From the NCBI GenBank assembly GCA_910576655.1, contig CAJTJC010000004.1, forward strand, positions 65,264 to 129,263: 64,000 nt of DNA. Reading direction: 5' to 3'. The translations under genes were made by a program, and so were the position numbers. Positions within the stretch are counted from its first letter, which is position 1; each line of letters opens with the position of its first letter. This document shows positions 1-7,980 of the stretch, piece after piece. This DNA comes from an uncultured Christensenella sp. (GTDB lineage Bacteria > Bacillota > Clostridia > Christensenellales > Borkfalkiaceae). The notes below the pieces were generated by a model, which did not search any database, had not been told where the DNA came from, and saw nothing but the letters and a program-made list of their open reading frames with translations.

Positions 1-10
1 GTTTGTTGAG

Positions 11-271
11 ATGCTGAATATCGCAGCAATTCCCGAAAGTGAAGAAGCAATAGCGAGAAAGGAAAGGGCGGCGGAATTTAGAAAAGAAATAGACGAAAAG
101 ATAGCAGAATTAAAGAAATGGCTTGAAATGACAAAGGACGACCTGAAAAGATACCTTGAATGGAGCAAAGAACCGGACGGGGAGCGCTGGAAGGTAGACG
201 TTAAAATCAAGCAGGGTCAGATAAAGCGGTATCGCGCAGAAATAGCGACTTTGAAAATGCTGGCAGCATAA
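11..271 (+). CDS. Small charged coiled-coil-like protein, unknown function
   Basis: The 86-residue product is rich in Lys, Glu and Arg. Residues about 12-65 could form a long amphipathic helix or coiled coil (AEFRKEIDEKIAELKKWLEM and following). No catalytic motif is recognised. The frame stays open upstream to the window edge, so this may be the end of a longer gene, and no good ribosome-binding site precedes the ATG. The next gene starts 11 bp after its stop, in the same operon. Small proteins of this kind are common in phage early regions; no function is proposed. Confidence 0.55.
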   Translation: MLNIAAIPESEEAIARKERAAEFRKEIDEKIAELKKWLEMTKDDLKRYLEWSKEPDGERWKVDVKIKQGQIKRYRAEIATLKMLAA

Positions 272-282
272 GGGAGATAAAA

Positions 283-633
283 ATGACGACGGAACAAGCA
301 AGAGCAAAACTGATATTGTTTTATGGGGTTAGCGACCCGACAAGCCGCGAGATCGCGTTGTATGTATTGTACGGCGAAGACGCGCCGTTTTTACAAGCCA
401 AAGAGCAAACGCAGGTTGCAAAGATAACAATATCAGGAGGAAATCGTATGAAAGATTTACAAACCGTTTTAATCAATTTAAGGGGAGCGCAGCAGTTGTT
501 ATCGCTGTTCTGCTCTTCTACAAGACATATCGAAGCAGACGTTAAAGGCAATCCGCAGGAAGCGTTGTTCCAAATCGAAGAGATGTTCGATAAAAGCATC
601 AAAGATTTAGAGCGCGTAGTTTACAGCAAGTAA
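283..633 (+). CDS. Small unknown protein with a possible internal start
   Basis: The 116-residue protein starts at an ATG preceded by AGGGAGAT. No family is recognised. It seems to have two parts: residues 1-55, with a hydrophobic LILFY segment and an amphipathic helix, and residues 56-116, a helical region ending in an acidic stretch. A full AGGAGG lies 7 nt before the in-frame Met56 codon at 448, so a separate 61-residue product may also be made, or two genes may have fused. A small hairpin followed by T residues lies downstream at 643-664. Confidence 0.6.
   Translation: MTTEQARAKLILFYGVSDPTSREIALYVLYGEDAPFLQAKEQTQVAKITISGGNRMKDLQTVLINLRGAQQLLSLFCSSTRHIEADVKGNPQEALFQIEEMFDKSIKDLERVVYSK
435..450 (+). 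promoter_or_regulatory. Internal Shine-Dalgarno and in-frame ATG
   Basis: AGGAGG at 435-440 is followed 7 nt later by ATG at 448. The ATG is in frame with the gene that starts at 283 (exactly 55 codons in). This is stronger than the ribosome-binding site at the upstream start, so independent initiation is likely; whether it is used is inference. Confidence 0.5.
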
Positions 634-642
634 GAAATACAT

Positions 643-664
643 AAGCGACCTGCGTTCGCTTTTT
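643..664 (+). terminator. Weak intrinsic terminator or attenuator
   Basis: AAGCGA (643-648) and TCGCTT (656-661) can pair around a 7-nt loop and are followed by TTT. The stem is short, so partial read-through into the next gene is likely. Confidence 0.4.
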
Positions 665-679
665 GTTGGAGGTTTTGAA

Positions 680-1147
680 ATGGTAATATGCGAAGACTGC
701 GGAGATGTTCTCGACGAGTCGGAATTGAAGCAGGAAAGAAGTTACATCAGCGATTATATGGGCGGTTGCTACGAAACATATTCGGTTTGTCCTTGCGGCG
801 GCGAAGTGGTAGATGCAAAACGCTGCGAAATCTGCGGCGAGTATTTTAGAGAAGACGAACTACACGACAGCGTTTGTGATGAGTGCTTGAAAGAAGAGAT
901 GACGGTCGATAACGCGATAGCGTGCGAGAAAGACGGAAGTGCGAGAATGGAAGTCTCGATAAACGGCTTTCTCGCGTTTTATTTCAATCAAGAAGAAATC
1001 GACGCTCTGCTGATAAAAGCATTGGAAGACAAGATAAACGCTTCGCGTATTGATGCGAACGCGGTAATCGACAGGGCAGAAGAATGGTGCAGCGAAGACA
1101 AAAGTTACTTCGCTGATTGGTTAAAAGATAGGAGTAAAAAGCAATGA
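680..1147 (+). CDS. Double zinc-ribbon protein, unknown function
   Basis: The 155-residue protein has paired cysteines at C4/C7, C37/C39, C49/C52 and C66/C69, which fits two treble-clef or zinc-ribbon units in the first half. The second half is acidic and helical with no recognised motif. The start has a good ribosome-binding site (TTGGAGG). The stop overlaps the start of the methyltransferase gene by 4 nt, so the two are translationally coupled. A DNA-, RNA- or protein-binding adaptor is plausible for this class of phage protein, but no function can be assigned. Confidence 0.75.
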   Translation: MVICEDCGDVLDESELKQERSYISDYMGGCYETYSVCPCGGEVVDAKRCEICGEYFREDELHDSVCDECLKEEMTVDNAIACEKDGSARMEVSINGFLAFYFNQEEIDALLIKALEDKINASRIDANAVIDRAEEWCSEDKSYFADWLKDRSKKQ

Positions 1148-3087
1148 CGGCAGTAACATTATTCCCATTGGAAGACAAATACAAGAAAGGAAGAATTATA
1201 CCAGACGAATACAGCGCGTATATAAACGGAATGTGCGTAGGCATAATTCATAGCCGTAAAGATTATCGGCAGAAATACTATTTCCACAGCGATAACGGTA
1301 TTTATGCGAATTACAGCGCGACGCTCGCGGAAATGAAAAGAAACATAGCGAAAGGCTACGAAGAAACGGTACGGGAAGGAAAATTTAAGTCTGGGAACGG
1401 GAAGCAGGCGTTTGACATAAAGTATCTGCCGGAAGGCGACAACAGTGAGTTTTTTCCGACACCAAAAAGCGTATGCGGTCAGATGATCGGATGCGTAAAT
1501 TGGTCGAAAGTAAAAACGATACTTGAACCGTCTGCCGGCAAGGGGGATTTGTGCGACGCTGTAAAGAATTACTACAAACAGAGCCGTAACGAAAGGAGCG
1601 TAGATATTGACTGTGTGGAGGTGGACGCAAATTTGCGCTTGATACTGAAAGGCAAGAATTACCGCGTAGTCCACGATAATTTTTTGGATTACTTTACGAG
1701 CAAGAAGTACGATTTGATTATTATGAACCCACCGTTTTCAAACGGAGACGAGCATTTGGTTAGGGCAATCGAAATGCAGGAATGTGTCGGCGGGCAAATC
1801 GTATGCTTGCTCAATGCAGAGACGCTGCTCAATCCATACACGAATTTGCGCAAAGTCTTGATGAAGAAAATTGCAGAGCATCGGGCAGTGGTTCGGTATT
1901 TGAAATCTCCGTTTAAGAAGGCGGAAAGAAAGACCGATACGAACATTGCCCTGATAAGTTTCAATATTCCGTTGAAAGTCAGAGAGTCGGAAATGTTTTC
2001 GAGAATGGAAAAGGCTCGCGGCGAAGAGTTCCAAAGCGAAGATTGCAAAGACGTTGCGCCCGGCGACAGAATTGAAGGGCTTGTAAGAGCTTATGAAATC
2101 GAGTCGGAAGCATCGTTGGCGTTCCTGCGGGAATGGGATGCGCTTCGCCCGAAAATAATGACCGGTTCCGATTGGTATAGCAAGCCGACTATCGGACTTA
2201 TGATAGGCGGGAGTGAAGTTCGAGAAGGTATTGACACGGAAGTAATAAACAATTTTTTGCAGTCGGTAAGATTGAAGTATTGGAAACAGTTATTGGACTT
2301 GCCTGAAATCGGGAAGCAAATGACAACGGCTATTCGCACTTCGTATGATGCAAAAATCAACGATATGGCGAACTATGAGTTTTCGATGTTTAACATTCAG
2401 GAAGTCATCTGGGACATCCGCGTCCAGTTACAAATGGGAGTAGAAGACGAGATACTTCGCTTATTCGATAAGTTATCGAACGAACATTGCTACTATGAAG
2501 GCAATAACGAGAACATTCACTATTACAACGGATGGAAGACAAACAAGGCTCACAAGGTCAATTACAAAGTTATAATACCAGCCTACGGGTCGTTCGCTCA
2601 CAGATACGATTACGATAAGTATCAGCGGCTGGTTGAAAAGAAGAACGATTTTATAGATAGTCGTAGTTGCTATTCCGTACTTGCCGATTTAGAAAAGACG
2701 CTTGATTATCTTGACGGCAAAGATCCGAAGAGAACACGTTGCGACTTGGCAAACAGATTGCATTTTGCGGAACGGCGCGGCGAGACGCGAAACATAGATT
2801 GTACGTACTTCTACGTTACGTTCTATAAGAAAGGAACCTGTCACATCACGTTTAGAGATGATGCAAAAATCTTGATAGACCGGCTGAACATCTACGCTGG
2901 CAAAAATAAGAATTGGCTTCCGCCGAACTACGGAAGAGCATCGTATAAGAGTATGACGGAAGAAGAGCGGGCGGTTGTAGATTCCTTCGACGGCGGAGAA
3001 GAGAATTATAACAAAGTGTTTGAAAATCAAAAAGACTATTTAATCGAAAGCAACGGTTTTTTGGCGCTCGCTGCGGGAGGTCAGTAA
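1144..3087 (+). CDS. N6-adenine-type DNA methyltransferase with DUF4942-like C-terminus
   Basis: The 647-residue protein has an S-adenosylmethionine-binding motif (LEPSAGKGDL) near residue 121 and a catalytic N195-P-P-F198 motif, as in gamma-type amino-methyltransferases that methylate adenine in DNA. The N-terminal 110 residues are less conserved. From about residue 370 the sequence resembles DUF4942 (FNIQEVIWDIR, then NGWKTNKAHKVN), a domain often fused to phage and plasmid methyltransferases. No restriction endonuclease is adjacent, so an orphan, protective or regulatory enzyme is more likely than a restriction-modification pair. It overlaps the genes on both sides. The recognition sequence cannot be read from the protein. 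Confidence 0.85.
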   Translation: MTAVTLFPLEDKYKKGRIIPDEYSAYINGMCVGIIHSRKDYRQKYYFHSDNGIYANYSATLAEMKRNIAKGYEETVREGKFKSGNGKQAFDIKYLPEGDNSEFFPTPKSVCGQMIGCVNWSKVKTILEPSAGKGDLCDAVKNYYKQSRNERSVDIDCVEVDANLRLILKGKNYRVVHDNFLDYFTSKKYDLIIMNPPFSNGDEHLVRAIEMQECVGGQIVCLLNAETLLNPYTNLRKVLMKKIAEHRAVVRYLKSPFKKAERKTDTNIALISFNIPLKVRESEMFSRMEKARGEEFQSEDCKDVAPGDRIEGLVRAYEIESEASLAFLREWDALRPKIMTGSDWYSKPTIGLMIGGSEVREGIDTEVINNFLQSVRLKYWKQLLDLPEIGKQMTTAIRTSYDAKINDMANYEFSMFNIQEVIWDIRVQLQMGVEDEILRLFDKLSNEHCYYEGNNENIHYYNGWKTNKAHKVNYKVIIPAYGSFAHRYDYDKYQRLVEKKNDFIDSRSCYSVLADLEKTLDYLDGKDPKRTRCDLANRLHFAERRGETRNIDCTYFYVTFYKKGTCHITFRDDAKILIDRLNIYAGKNKNWLPPNYGRASYKSMTEEERAVVDSFDGGEENYNKVFENQKDYLIESNGFLALAAGGQ

Positions 3088-3365
3088 TGAATAACGAAAA
3101 AGCACAGTATATGGCAACGCTTACTGTTCAGCCGTTGTCAGGAAATGTCGGGTTTACTGTAAACGCTTACGGTAACAGCATAGAAACGGCAAAGAAAATT
3201 GCGATGCAGAACCTGAATGAATTATGCGCGAAGTATAAGTTCCCGATAGGGGAAATATGGGTAATGCTTTCGGTTGAAAAAAGTGGAGAGCATATTGACT
3301 TTGACGAAACGACTGCACAATGGGACGGCAAAGAAGCAAAAATAAATTGGGATGTGGTGGTATGA
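3087..3365 (+). CDS. Small unknown protein between methyltransferase and nucleosidase
   Basis: The 92-residue product has alternating beta-like and helical stretches and no recognised motif. It starts within the stop codon of the methyltransferase (TAATG) and its TGA overlaps the ATG of the nucleosidase (ATGA), so it is translated as part of the same chain. The acidic C-terminus includes DFDETTAQWDGKEA. It could be an accessory subunit of either neighbour, but that rests on position only. Confidence 0.65.
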   Translation: MNNEKAQYMATLTVQPLSGNVGFTVNAYGNSIETAKKIAMQNLNELCAKYKFPIGEIWVMLSVEKSGEHIDFDETTAQWDGKEAKINWDVVV

Positions 3366-4033
3366 AAGAAGTTTGTATCATAGTTGCAATGTTAAAAGAA
3401 GCGGAGCCTATCGTAAGGCAATTTGATTCGATAGTTGAGCATAATGTCTTCGGAAGACGTGCATTCATAGGAAGGCTGAATGGAGAAAAGTTAAGCGTTA
3501 TCGTCAGCGGCGTTGGGAAAGTAAACGCAGCAGTGTGTACGCAAATAGCATACGATTATTTATCTGCAGACATTATTATCAATATCGGCGTAGCAGGCGG
3601 TCTTAACAACACAGTAGAAATCGGAGAGATGTATGAAATATACAGTGCAGTACAATACGATTTCGATTTATCAGAAGTTAACGGTACGAAAATTGGAACG
3701 CTGGACGGTATGTATTCTAACTACTTAACTTTCGACGTTACACAAATGGACGCAAGAAGACTTGCGACCGCAGATAGGTTTAATGATAGTAAAGAAGATA
3801 ATGTACTTTTGACGCAGATTCTGGATGCGGATGTGCGTGATATGGAAGGGGCTGCGATTTTGCAGGCTTGCTATTTCAATGATATTGAGTGTTATTGTTA
3901 CAAAGTCATTTCAGATAAGTTTGGGAGCGGAAGCACGGTTGAACAGTATCAGCTCAATCTCGAAAAGTGCTTGAAGAAAATCGGGGAAAAGATTCCGACA
4001 ATTCTAAAAAGGGTGTATGGCAAAGAAAGATGA
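3362..4033 (+). CDS. MTA/SAH nucleosidase-like protein
   Basis: The 223-residue protein belongs to the nucleoside phosphorylase/MTAN superfamily. It has the expected N-terminal glutamate (E13 in AMLKEAEP), the INIGVAGGL glycine motif (about 73-81), the M161-E162 ribose-binding pair in DMEGAAI, and the catalytic aspartate D185 in VISD. These enzymes cleave S-adenosylhomocysteine or methylthioadenosine to adenine and a thioribose. The ATG at 3362 is chosen because it overlaps the upstream stop and begins the conserved strand; an in-frame ATG at 3320 would add a poor extension. It lies directly between two SAM-dependent DNA methyltransferases with 4-nt overlaps, so SAH removal for those enzymes is a likely role. 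Substrate preference is untested. Confidence 0.85.
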   Translation: MKEVCIIVAMLKEAEPIVRQFDSIVEHNVFGRRAFIGRLNGEKLSVIVSGVGKVNAAVCTQIAYDYLSADIIINIGVAGGLNNTVEIGEMYEIYSAVQYDFDLSEVNGTKIGTLDGMYSNYLTFDVTQMDARRLATADRFNDSKEDNVLLTQILDADVRDMEGAAILQACYFNDIECYCYKVISDKFGSGSTVEQYQLNLEKCLKKIGEKIPTILKRVYGKER

Positions 4034-5781
4034 GCGGGTATCAGGACAGTTTATTAAATGAACTTATAGTAGACAATTTTGCTGGCGGCGGCGGTGCAAG
4101 TATCGGCATTGAACTTGCTGTCGGAAGACCGGTAGATATAGCGGTCAATCACGACGAAGACGCAATCGCAATGCACAAGGTCAACCACCCCTGCACGACG
4201 CATTATCAGGAAGATGTGTTTGCGATTGAGCCTGAAAAGGTTACGGGCGGAAGACCTGTCGGAATCGCGTGGTTTTCACCCGATTGCAAGCATCACAGCA
4301 GAGCAAAGGGCGGAGTTCCTGTAAGCAAGAAAATTCGCGGTCTATCGTGGGTTATTCTTAAATGGGCATTATCGCACGTTGCGCCACGCTGTATCTTTAT
4401 GGAAAACGTAGAAGAAATCCAGACTTGGGGACCATTGAAAGAAATTGACGGTAATACATACCCCGATCCCGAACGAAAAGGCGAGACGTTTAACGGATTT
4501 ATCTCAATGCTCACAAACGGCATCAGTAAAAGTCATCCTGCATTTGCGGAAGCCTGTGAGTTCTTAAAGATTACGCCTGATAGCGAACAGGGGGACAGAC
4601 TTGCAAACGGTCTTGGATATAACGTGGACTATAAAGTTCTCAAAGCCTGCGACTACGGTGCGCCGACAATCCGTAAGCGGTTTTATTTGATAGCGCGTAG
4701 AGACGGGCAGCCTATTGTATGGCCAGCGCCTACACACGGGAAGGGATTGAAGACGTATAGAACGGCGGCAGAGTGTATTGATTGGTCCATTCCTTGCCCT
4801 TCGATATTCGGACGGAAGAAAGACCTTGCGGTTAATACTCAACGGCGTATAGCGCGTGGGCTTGATAAGTTTGTTTTGAAGAATCCGCGTCCGTTCATTA
4901 TGGAGATGAACTACCAAAATACAGCGCAAGACCCTGAAAAGCCTATGACGACGCAGACGACGGCAAATCATCACTATTTGATAACGCCGGAAATAGTAAG
5001 CATCAGCCAGACGGGGAGCGAAAACAGAGCGAGTTCGGCAAAAGAGCCGTTGAGAACGATATGCGTAAAGAATGAACATTGCGTAACCACGCCGATATTG
5101 ACGAAGTTCCAGCAGAACAGTCTGGGGCAGCAACCCGAAAAACCGATTGATACGGTTATGGCGGGTGCGACACGGTTCGGCGCGGTTATGCCGTATCTCA
5201 CAAAGTATTTCAGTGGCGAGAAGCAAGCGGGAGCGGACATAAACGAGCCTGCGCCTACGGTTACGGGAATAGATCACAGCGCGGTAGTTGAAAGTCATCT
5301 GTGTGTATTACGGAAGAATACGGACTGCAAAGCAATGGATGAGCCGTTGCCAACGCTTACGACATCCGCAGGGCATTTTGCGCAGATTACAACGTATATT
5401 CAGAAGTACGACGGTTCGCAAAATTTGAAGAACTGGGACAAAGTTCGCAAACTCTTGAATGATTATGCCGGGTACAGTATAGCGGAAGATGAAATACTGA
5501 TTTTAGAAATTAACGGAATACGGCATTTTATAGCGGACATCGGTATGCGGATGTTGAAAGCGAAAGAGTTAAAACTTGCGCAGGGATTCCCGATAGATTA
5601 CGTTATCGACATTGAACCGTATATCGGTAAAAAGTACAGCGAAGCAAAGCAGGTAGCAAGACTTGGTAATGCGGTATGCCCACAAGTCGCTACGGCTCTT
5701 ATTAGAGCAAATTTGGCGGATTTAGCATACAGAAAACCTTTATATACAGTCAAAGAATTAAACGCCGCTATGTGCGGATAA
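4030..5781 (+). CDS. DNA (cytosine-5) methyltransferase with tandem-repeat insert
   Basis: This 583-residue Dcm-family enzyme has motif I FAGGGGASIG (from F17), a variant motif IV FSPDCKHHS with catalytic C86 (the usual PPC is SPDC), motif VI E125-N-V, a motif VIII-like RKRFYLIARR and motif X GNAV (from G546). Between motifs VIII and IX are five repeats of about 33 residues, each with a core like EPxxT, at residues 303, 338, 370, 405 and 437. This region should act in target recognition. The ATG at 4030 overlaps the stop of the nucleosidase gene; an upstream in-frame ATG at 3967 lies inside that gene and is not preferred. No cognate endonuclease is visible. Confidence 0.92.
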   Translation: MSGYQDSLLNELIVDNFAGGGGASIGIELAVGRPVDIAVNHDEDAIAMHKVNHPCTTHYQEDVFAIEPEKVTGGRPVGIAWFSPDCKHHSRAKGGVPVSKKIRGLSWVILKWALSHVAPRCIFMENVEEIQTWGPLKEIDGNTYPDPERKGETFNGFISMLTNGISKSHPAFAEACEFLKITPDSEQGDRLANGLGYNVDYKVLKACDYGAPTIRKRFYLIARRDGQPIVWPAPTHGKGLKTYRTAAECIDWSIPCPSIFGRKKDLAVNTQRRIARGLDKFVLKNPRPFIMEMNYQNTAQDPEKPMTTQTTANHHYLITPEIVSISQTGSENRASSAKEPLRTICVKNEHCVTTPILTKFQQNSLGQQPEKPIDTVMAGATRFGAVMPYLTKYFSGEKQAGADINEPAPTVTGIDHSAVVESHLCVLRKNTDCKAMDEPLPTLTTSAGHFAQITTYIQKYDGSQNLKNWDKVRKLLNDYAGYSIAEDEILILEINGIRHFIADIGMRMLKAKELKLAQGFPIDYVIDIEPYIGKKYSEAKQVARLGNAVCPQVATALIRANLADLAYRKPLYTVKELNAAMCG

Positions 5782-5790
5782 GGAGTTATA

Positions 5791-6270
5791 ATGAACACAT
5801 CAAACGAAGAAAGAATTGATGATATAGACATCATCAAACAGGCAATCGAAACCTACGGCATCGACGCGCAAGTCCTTATGGCAATCGAAGAGATGTCTGA
5901 ACTCACAAAAGCGCTTTGCAAAGAGCGTAGAACGCGAAACAGTGATGACCTTGCTGTAAGAAGTAAGGTTATTGATAACATCGCAGAAGAAGTTGCAGAC
6001 GTTCAGATTATGCTCAACCAGATACGATATATATTCGGCATCAATACCGAAACCGTAGAACATAAGAAAATTGAACGCCTCGCTGATAGGCTTGCGTCGC
6101 ACGAGCCTTGCCCGATATGCGGACCGTTCAATGAATACTGCTCGGAAGAGTTTGACGCATACGTTCCAGTATCAAGCGAGGGCGACATAATGGAACGTGA
6201 AGCTGCGCCGGGAGAGGAATGGGTGTATCACGCTAAATACTGTCCGAATTGCGGCAGAAAATTATCGTAG
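5791..6270 (+). CDS. MazG-like nucleotide pyrophosphohydrolase with C-terminal zinc ribbon
   Basis: The 159-residue protein has the all-alpha NTP pyrophosphatase signature: E33-E-x-x-E37 in the first helix and E66-E-x-x-D70 in the second, residues that bind Mg in MazG-type enzymes. These enzymes hydrolyse nucleoside triphosphates to monophosphates and often clean or shape nucleotide pools during phage growth. After residue 105 the chain carries C107/C110 and C151/C154, a zinc ribbon around an acidic loop. Good ribosome-binding site AAGGAG. It lies 9 bp after the cytosine methyltransferase. The combination suggests a targeted pyrophosphatase; the true substrate is unknown. Confidence 0.75.
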   Translation: MNTSNEERIDDIDIIKQAIETYGIDAQVLMAIEEMSELTKALCKERRTRNSDDLAVRSKVIDNIAEEVADVQIMLNQIRYIFGINTETVEHKKIERLADRLASHEPCPICGPFNEYCSEEFDAYVPVSSEGDIMEREAAPGEEWVYHAKYCPNCGRKLS

Positions 6271-6281
6271 GGAGATACATT

Positions 6282-6569
6282 ATGGAAAGGTTAACATTGC
6301 ATAATTTAACAAGCGCGTTTGACTACAAAGCTCATAACTTAACCAAAGAAGAGGTGGCGGAAGTATATAAGCGACTTGCAGACATCGAGGACAAAATCGA
6401 AAGCGGGCAGTTGGTTGACACTACACCATATATTATTGAAATAAAAAACGAAATCCCGTTTAGGTTCAAGGTTATCAAGCCAACTATACACAGGCGGAAT
6501 GTAGAAATGTGTAGTAGCAGGGAAAGTGCAGAAGAACGCATAAAAAAATTGCAGGAGGCAAAGTTATGA
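6282..6569 (+). CDS. Small unknown protein
   Basis: The 95-residue product begins MERLTLHNLT and includes a helix rich in charged residues (EVAEVYKRLADIEDKIESGQ). The ATG at 6282 has a GGGAG ribosome-binding site 7-8 nt upstream; an in-frame ATG at 6249 would overlap the previous gene and lacks one. Its stop overlaps the start of the DUF5131-like gene (ATGA). The KRLADIEDKIE stretch recurs in small phage proteins, but no function is known to me. Confidence 0.65.
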   Translation: MERLTLHNLTSAFDYKAHNLTKEEVAEVYKRLADIEDKIESGQLVDTTPYIIEIKNEIPFRFKVIKPTIHRRNVEMCSSRESAEERIKKLQEAKL

Positions 6570-7246
6570 AAGAAACCAAAATAGACTGGTGTGATTGCAC
6601 AGTTAACCCGGTAGTAGGATGCGAGAACGGTTGCGCGTATTGCTATGCGGAAAAGCTCAACAAACGCTTTAAGTTTGTAAACGACTGGAAGCATCCACAG
6701 TTCTTTGCGGATAGATTGCGACAGTTCTACGAGAAAACGCCGAGAAGTATTTTCATCGACAGTATGAGCGACATCGGAACGTGGCAGGACGAGTGGTTGC
6801 ATAGAGTCCTCTCCGCGATAAACGAAAATCCGCAGCACTGGTATTTGGCATTAACCAAAACCAACGTCAATGCACTCGTTAACAGGCTTATGAAATTCCA
6901 GCTTTCATCAAACGAACCGCTGCGGCTGTTCATCGGAAAATCGGTTACAACTCAAAGTCAGGTAAATGCTCTTGTGGAGAATAAGGAAATAACCGACTTT
7001 TTGAGCGTAGAGCCTATCCTCGAACATCTCGATATGAGCGACGCTATTGTTACCACGAGAACAGTAATTATAGGAGCAGAAACGGGAAACAGAAAGGGTA
7101 AGGTTATCCCGAAGAAAGAGTGGATAGACGACATAGTGATGCTTGCGGACTATTTCAAAATCAACGTATTTATGAAGGAAAGCCTGCGCGTAATTATGGG
7201 AGATAAGTTCAGGCAAGATAGCTTGCCGTGGGTGGTGCGAAAATGA
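6566..7246 (+). CDS. DUF5131-like three-cysteine (Gp37/Gp68-type) phage protein
   Basis: The 226-residue protein opens with KIDWCDCTVNPVVGC and has a C19-x3-C23-x2-C26 cluster, as in radical SAM enzymes and in the DUF5131 family of phage proteins. A single [4Fe-4S] cluster is therefore plausible. The body keeps the family pattern FIDSMSDIG, LALTKTN and VIIGAETGNR. DUF5131 proteins are often next to a TcmP partner, which is not seen here. Ribosome-binding site AGGAGG. It overlaps both neighbours by 4 nt. The reaction is unknown. Confidence 0.85.
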   Translation: MKETKIDWCDCTVNPVVGCENGCAYCYAEKLNKRFKFVNDWKHPQFFADRLRQFYEKTPRSIFIDSMSDIGTWQDEWLHRVLSAINENPQHWYLALTKTNVNALVNRLMKFQLSSNEPLRLFIGKSVTTQSQVNALVENKEITDFLSVEPILEHLDMSDAIVTTRTVIIGAETGNRKGKVIPKKEWIDDIVMLADYFKINVFMKESLRVIMGDKFRQDSLPWVVRK

Positions 7247-7440
7247 GCGGATTTGAACAGATAAAAGAAATGCTTGAGCTGGTTGGTATCAAGGCGGTAG
7301 TAGAGAGTATGACGAAACCAGTAACCGAAATGCTACGACTAAAACTTGAAGAAATCGGCATCGAGGCAGAAATCAAAATAGACCTTGAGGTTAAGTCAGT
7401 TAACCTCGACACATTCAGAAGTAAAGGAGGAAACAAGTGA
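7243..7440 (+). CDS. Small acidic helical protein, unknown function
   Basis: This 65-residue protein begins MSGFEQIKEM and is mostly amphipathic helix, ending in a short basic tail. The ATG at 7243 overlaps the upstream TGA (ATGA) and is preferred to the in-frame GTG at 7228 inside the previous gene. The downstream gene begins with GTG overlapping its TGA. Nothing in the sequence points to an activity. Confidence 0.6.
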   Translation: MSGFEQIKEMLELVGIKAVVESMTKPVTEMLRLKLEEIGIEAEIKIDLEVKSVNLDTFRSKGGNK

Positions 7441-7844
7441 GAAAGATAGAAACGCCGTTCGGCATCCTCTACATAGAAGAGGAAAACGACAGAGAAGAAA
7501 CTCATCGTATCAAAATCTACGACAGCGAGATGCGCTACTTTGATTATTACAGCCTCGATTATCTCGAAGAGGGTGTAACAATCGCGGAGTTCGTAGAAGA
7601 GCAAGTAAAATGGCTCGCCGGGCGCAAAAAGCTCGACGACCTACTTGAAGGACTCGGAATAGACAGCTATTCCACAAGCGAAGACTGGACCAACTTGCTC
7701 GAAGATATGTATCAGGGACGCGCAAAGCTGGTATACGGCAAATGGATAGACGAAACCGACGGAAGCGAAATTACGGAACAGGTAGTTATGGATAACGAGT
7801 GGGTAAACAAGATAGGAAATACCTACATCTTGGTATGCGAGTAA
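7437..7844 (+). CDS. Unknown acidic protein, last gene of the accessory operon
   Basis: The 135-residue acidic protein begins with GTG, preceded by AGGAGG, overlapping the upstream TGA (GTGA). The N-terminal half has beta-rich segments with ETPFGILYIEEEN; the C-terminal half has a WTNLLEDMYQ helix and a final strand. No family is recognised. It is the last gene before the core tgt promoter, so the transcript of the accessory operon probably ends in the region after 7844. Confidence 0.65.
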   Translation: MRKIETPFGILYIEEENDREETHRIKIYDSEMRYFDYYSLDYLEEGVTIAEFVEEQVKWLAGRKKLDDLLEGLGIDSYSTSEDWTNLLEDMYQGRAKLVYGKWIDETDGSEITEQVVMDNEWVNKIGNTYILVCE

Positions 7845-7946
7845 AAAAGGCTCAAATTCGCACCACAAGGCTTGCAAATTTCAGACACCTATTTATTCAA
7901 GCTCGGCAGTAAAGAAAGTCCTACAAGCCACAGGGCAGTAAAACGC

Positions 7947-7975
7947 TTGCAATTCGGTAACAAATCAATTATAAT
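7947..7975 (+). promoter_or_regulatory. Housekeeping promoter of tgt
   Basis: TTGCAA at 7947-7952 and TATAAT at 7970-7975 are separated by 17 bp. Transcription would begin near 7982, giving a leader of about 104 nt before tgt. Confidence 0.8.
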
Positions 7976-7980
7976 ATAAA

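Larger units (their letters stand above)
1..7844 (+). mobile_element. Accessory phage- or ICE-like segment (right part)
   Basis: Twelve plus-strand genes are packed with almost no spacing. From 680 to 7844 nearly every junction is an ATGA, GTGA or TAATG overlap. The content (two DNA methyltransferases, MazG-like protein, DUF5131-like protein, zinc-ribbon and small unknown proteins) is typical of phage early regions or integrative elements, and it ends abruptly before the core gene tgt. No integrase, terminase, capsid, relaxase or clear attachment repeat is visible, so the element type and left end are unknown. That it is mobile is inferred from content and packing. Confidence 0.6.

Noticed and set aside
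3320..3361. Upstream start for the nucleosidase
   Set aside because: It would overlap the preceding gene by 46 nt and add a sequence not found in the family; the ATGA overlap start at 3362 is better.
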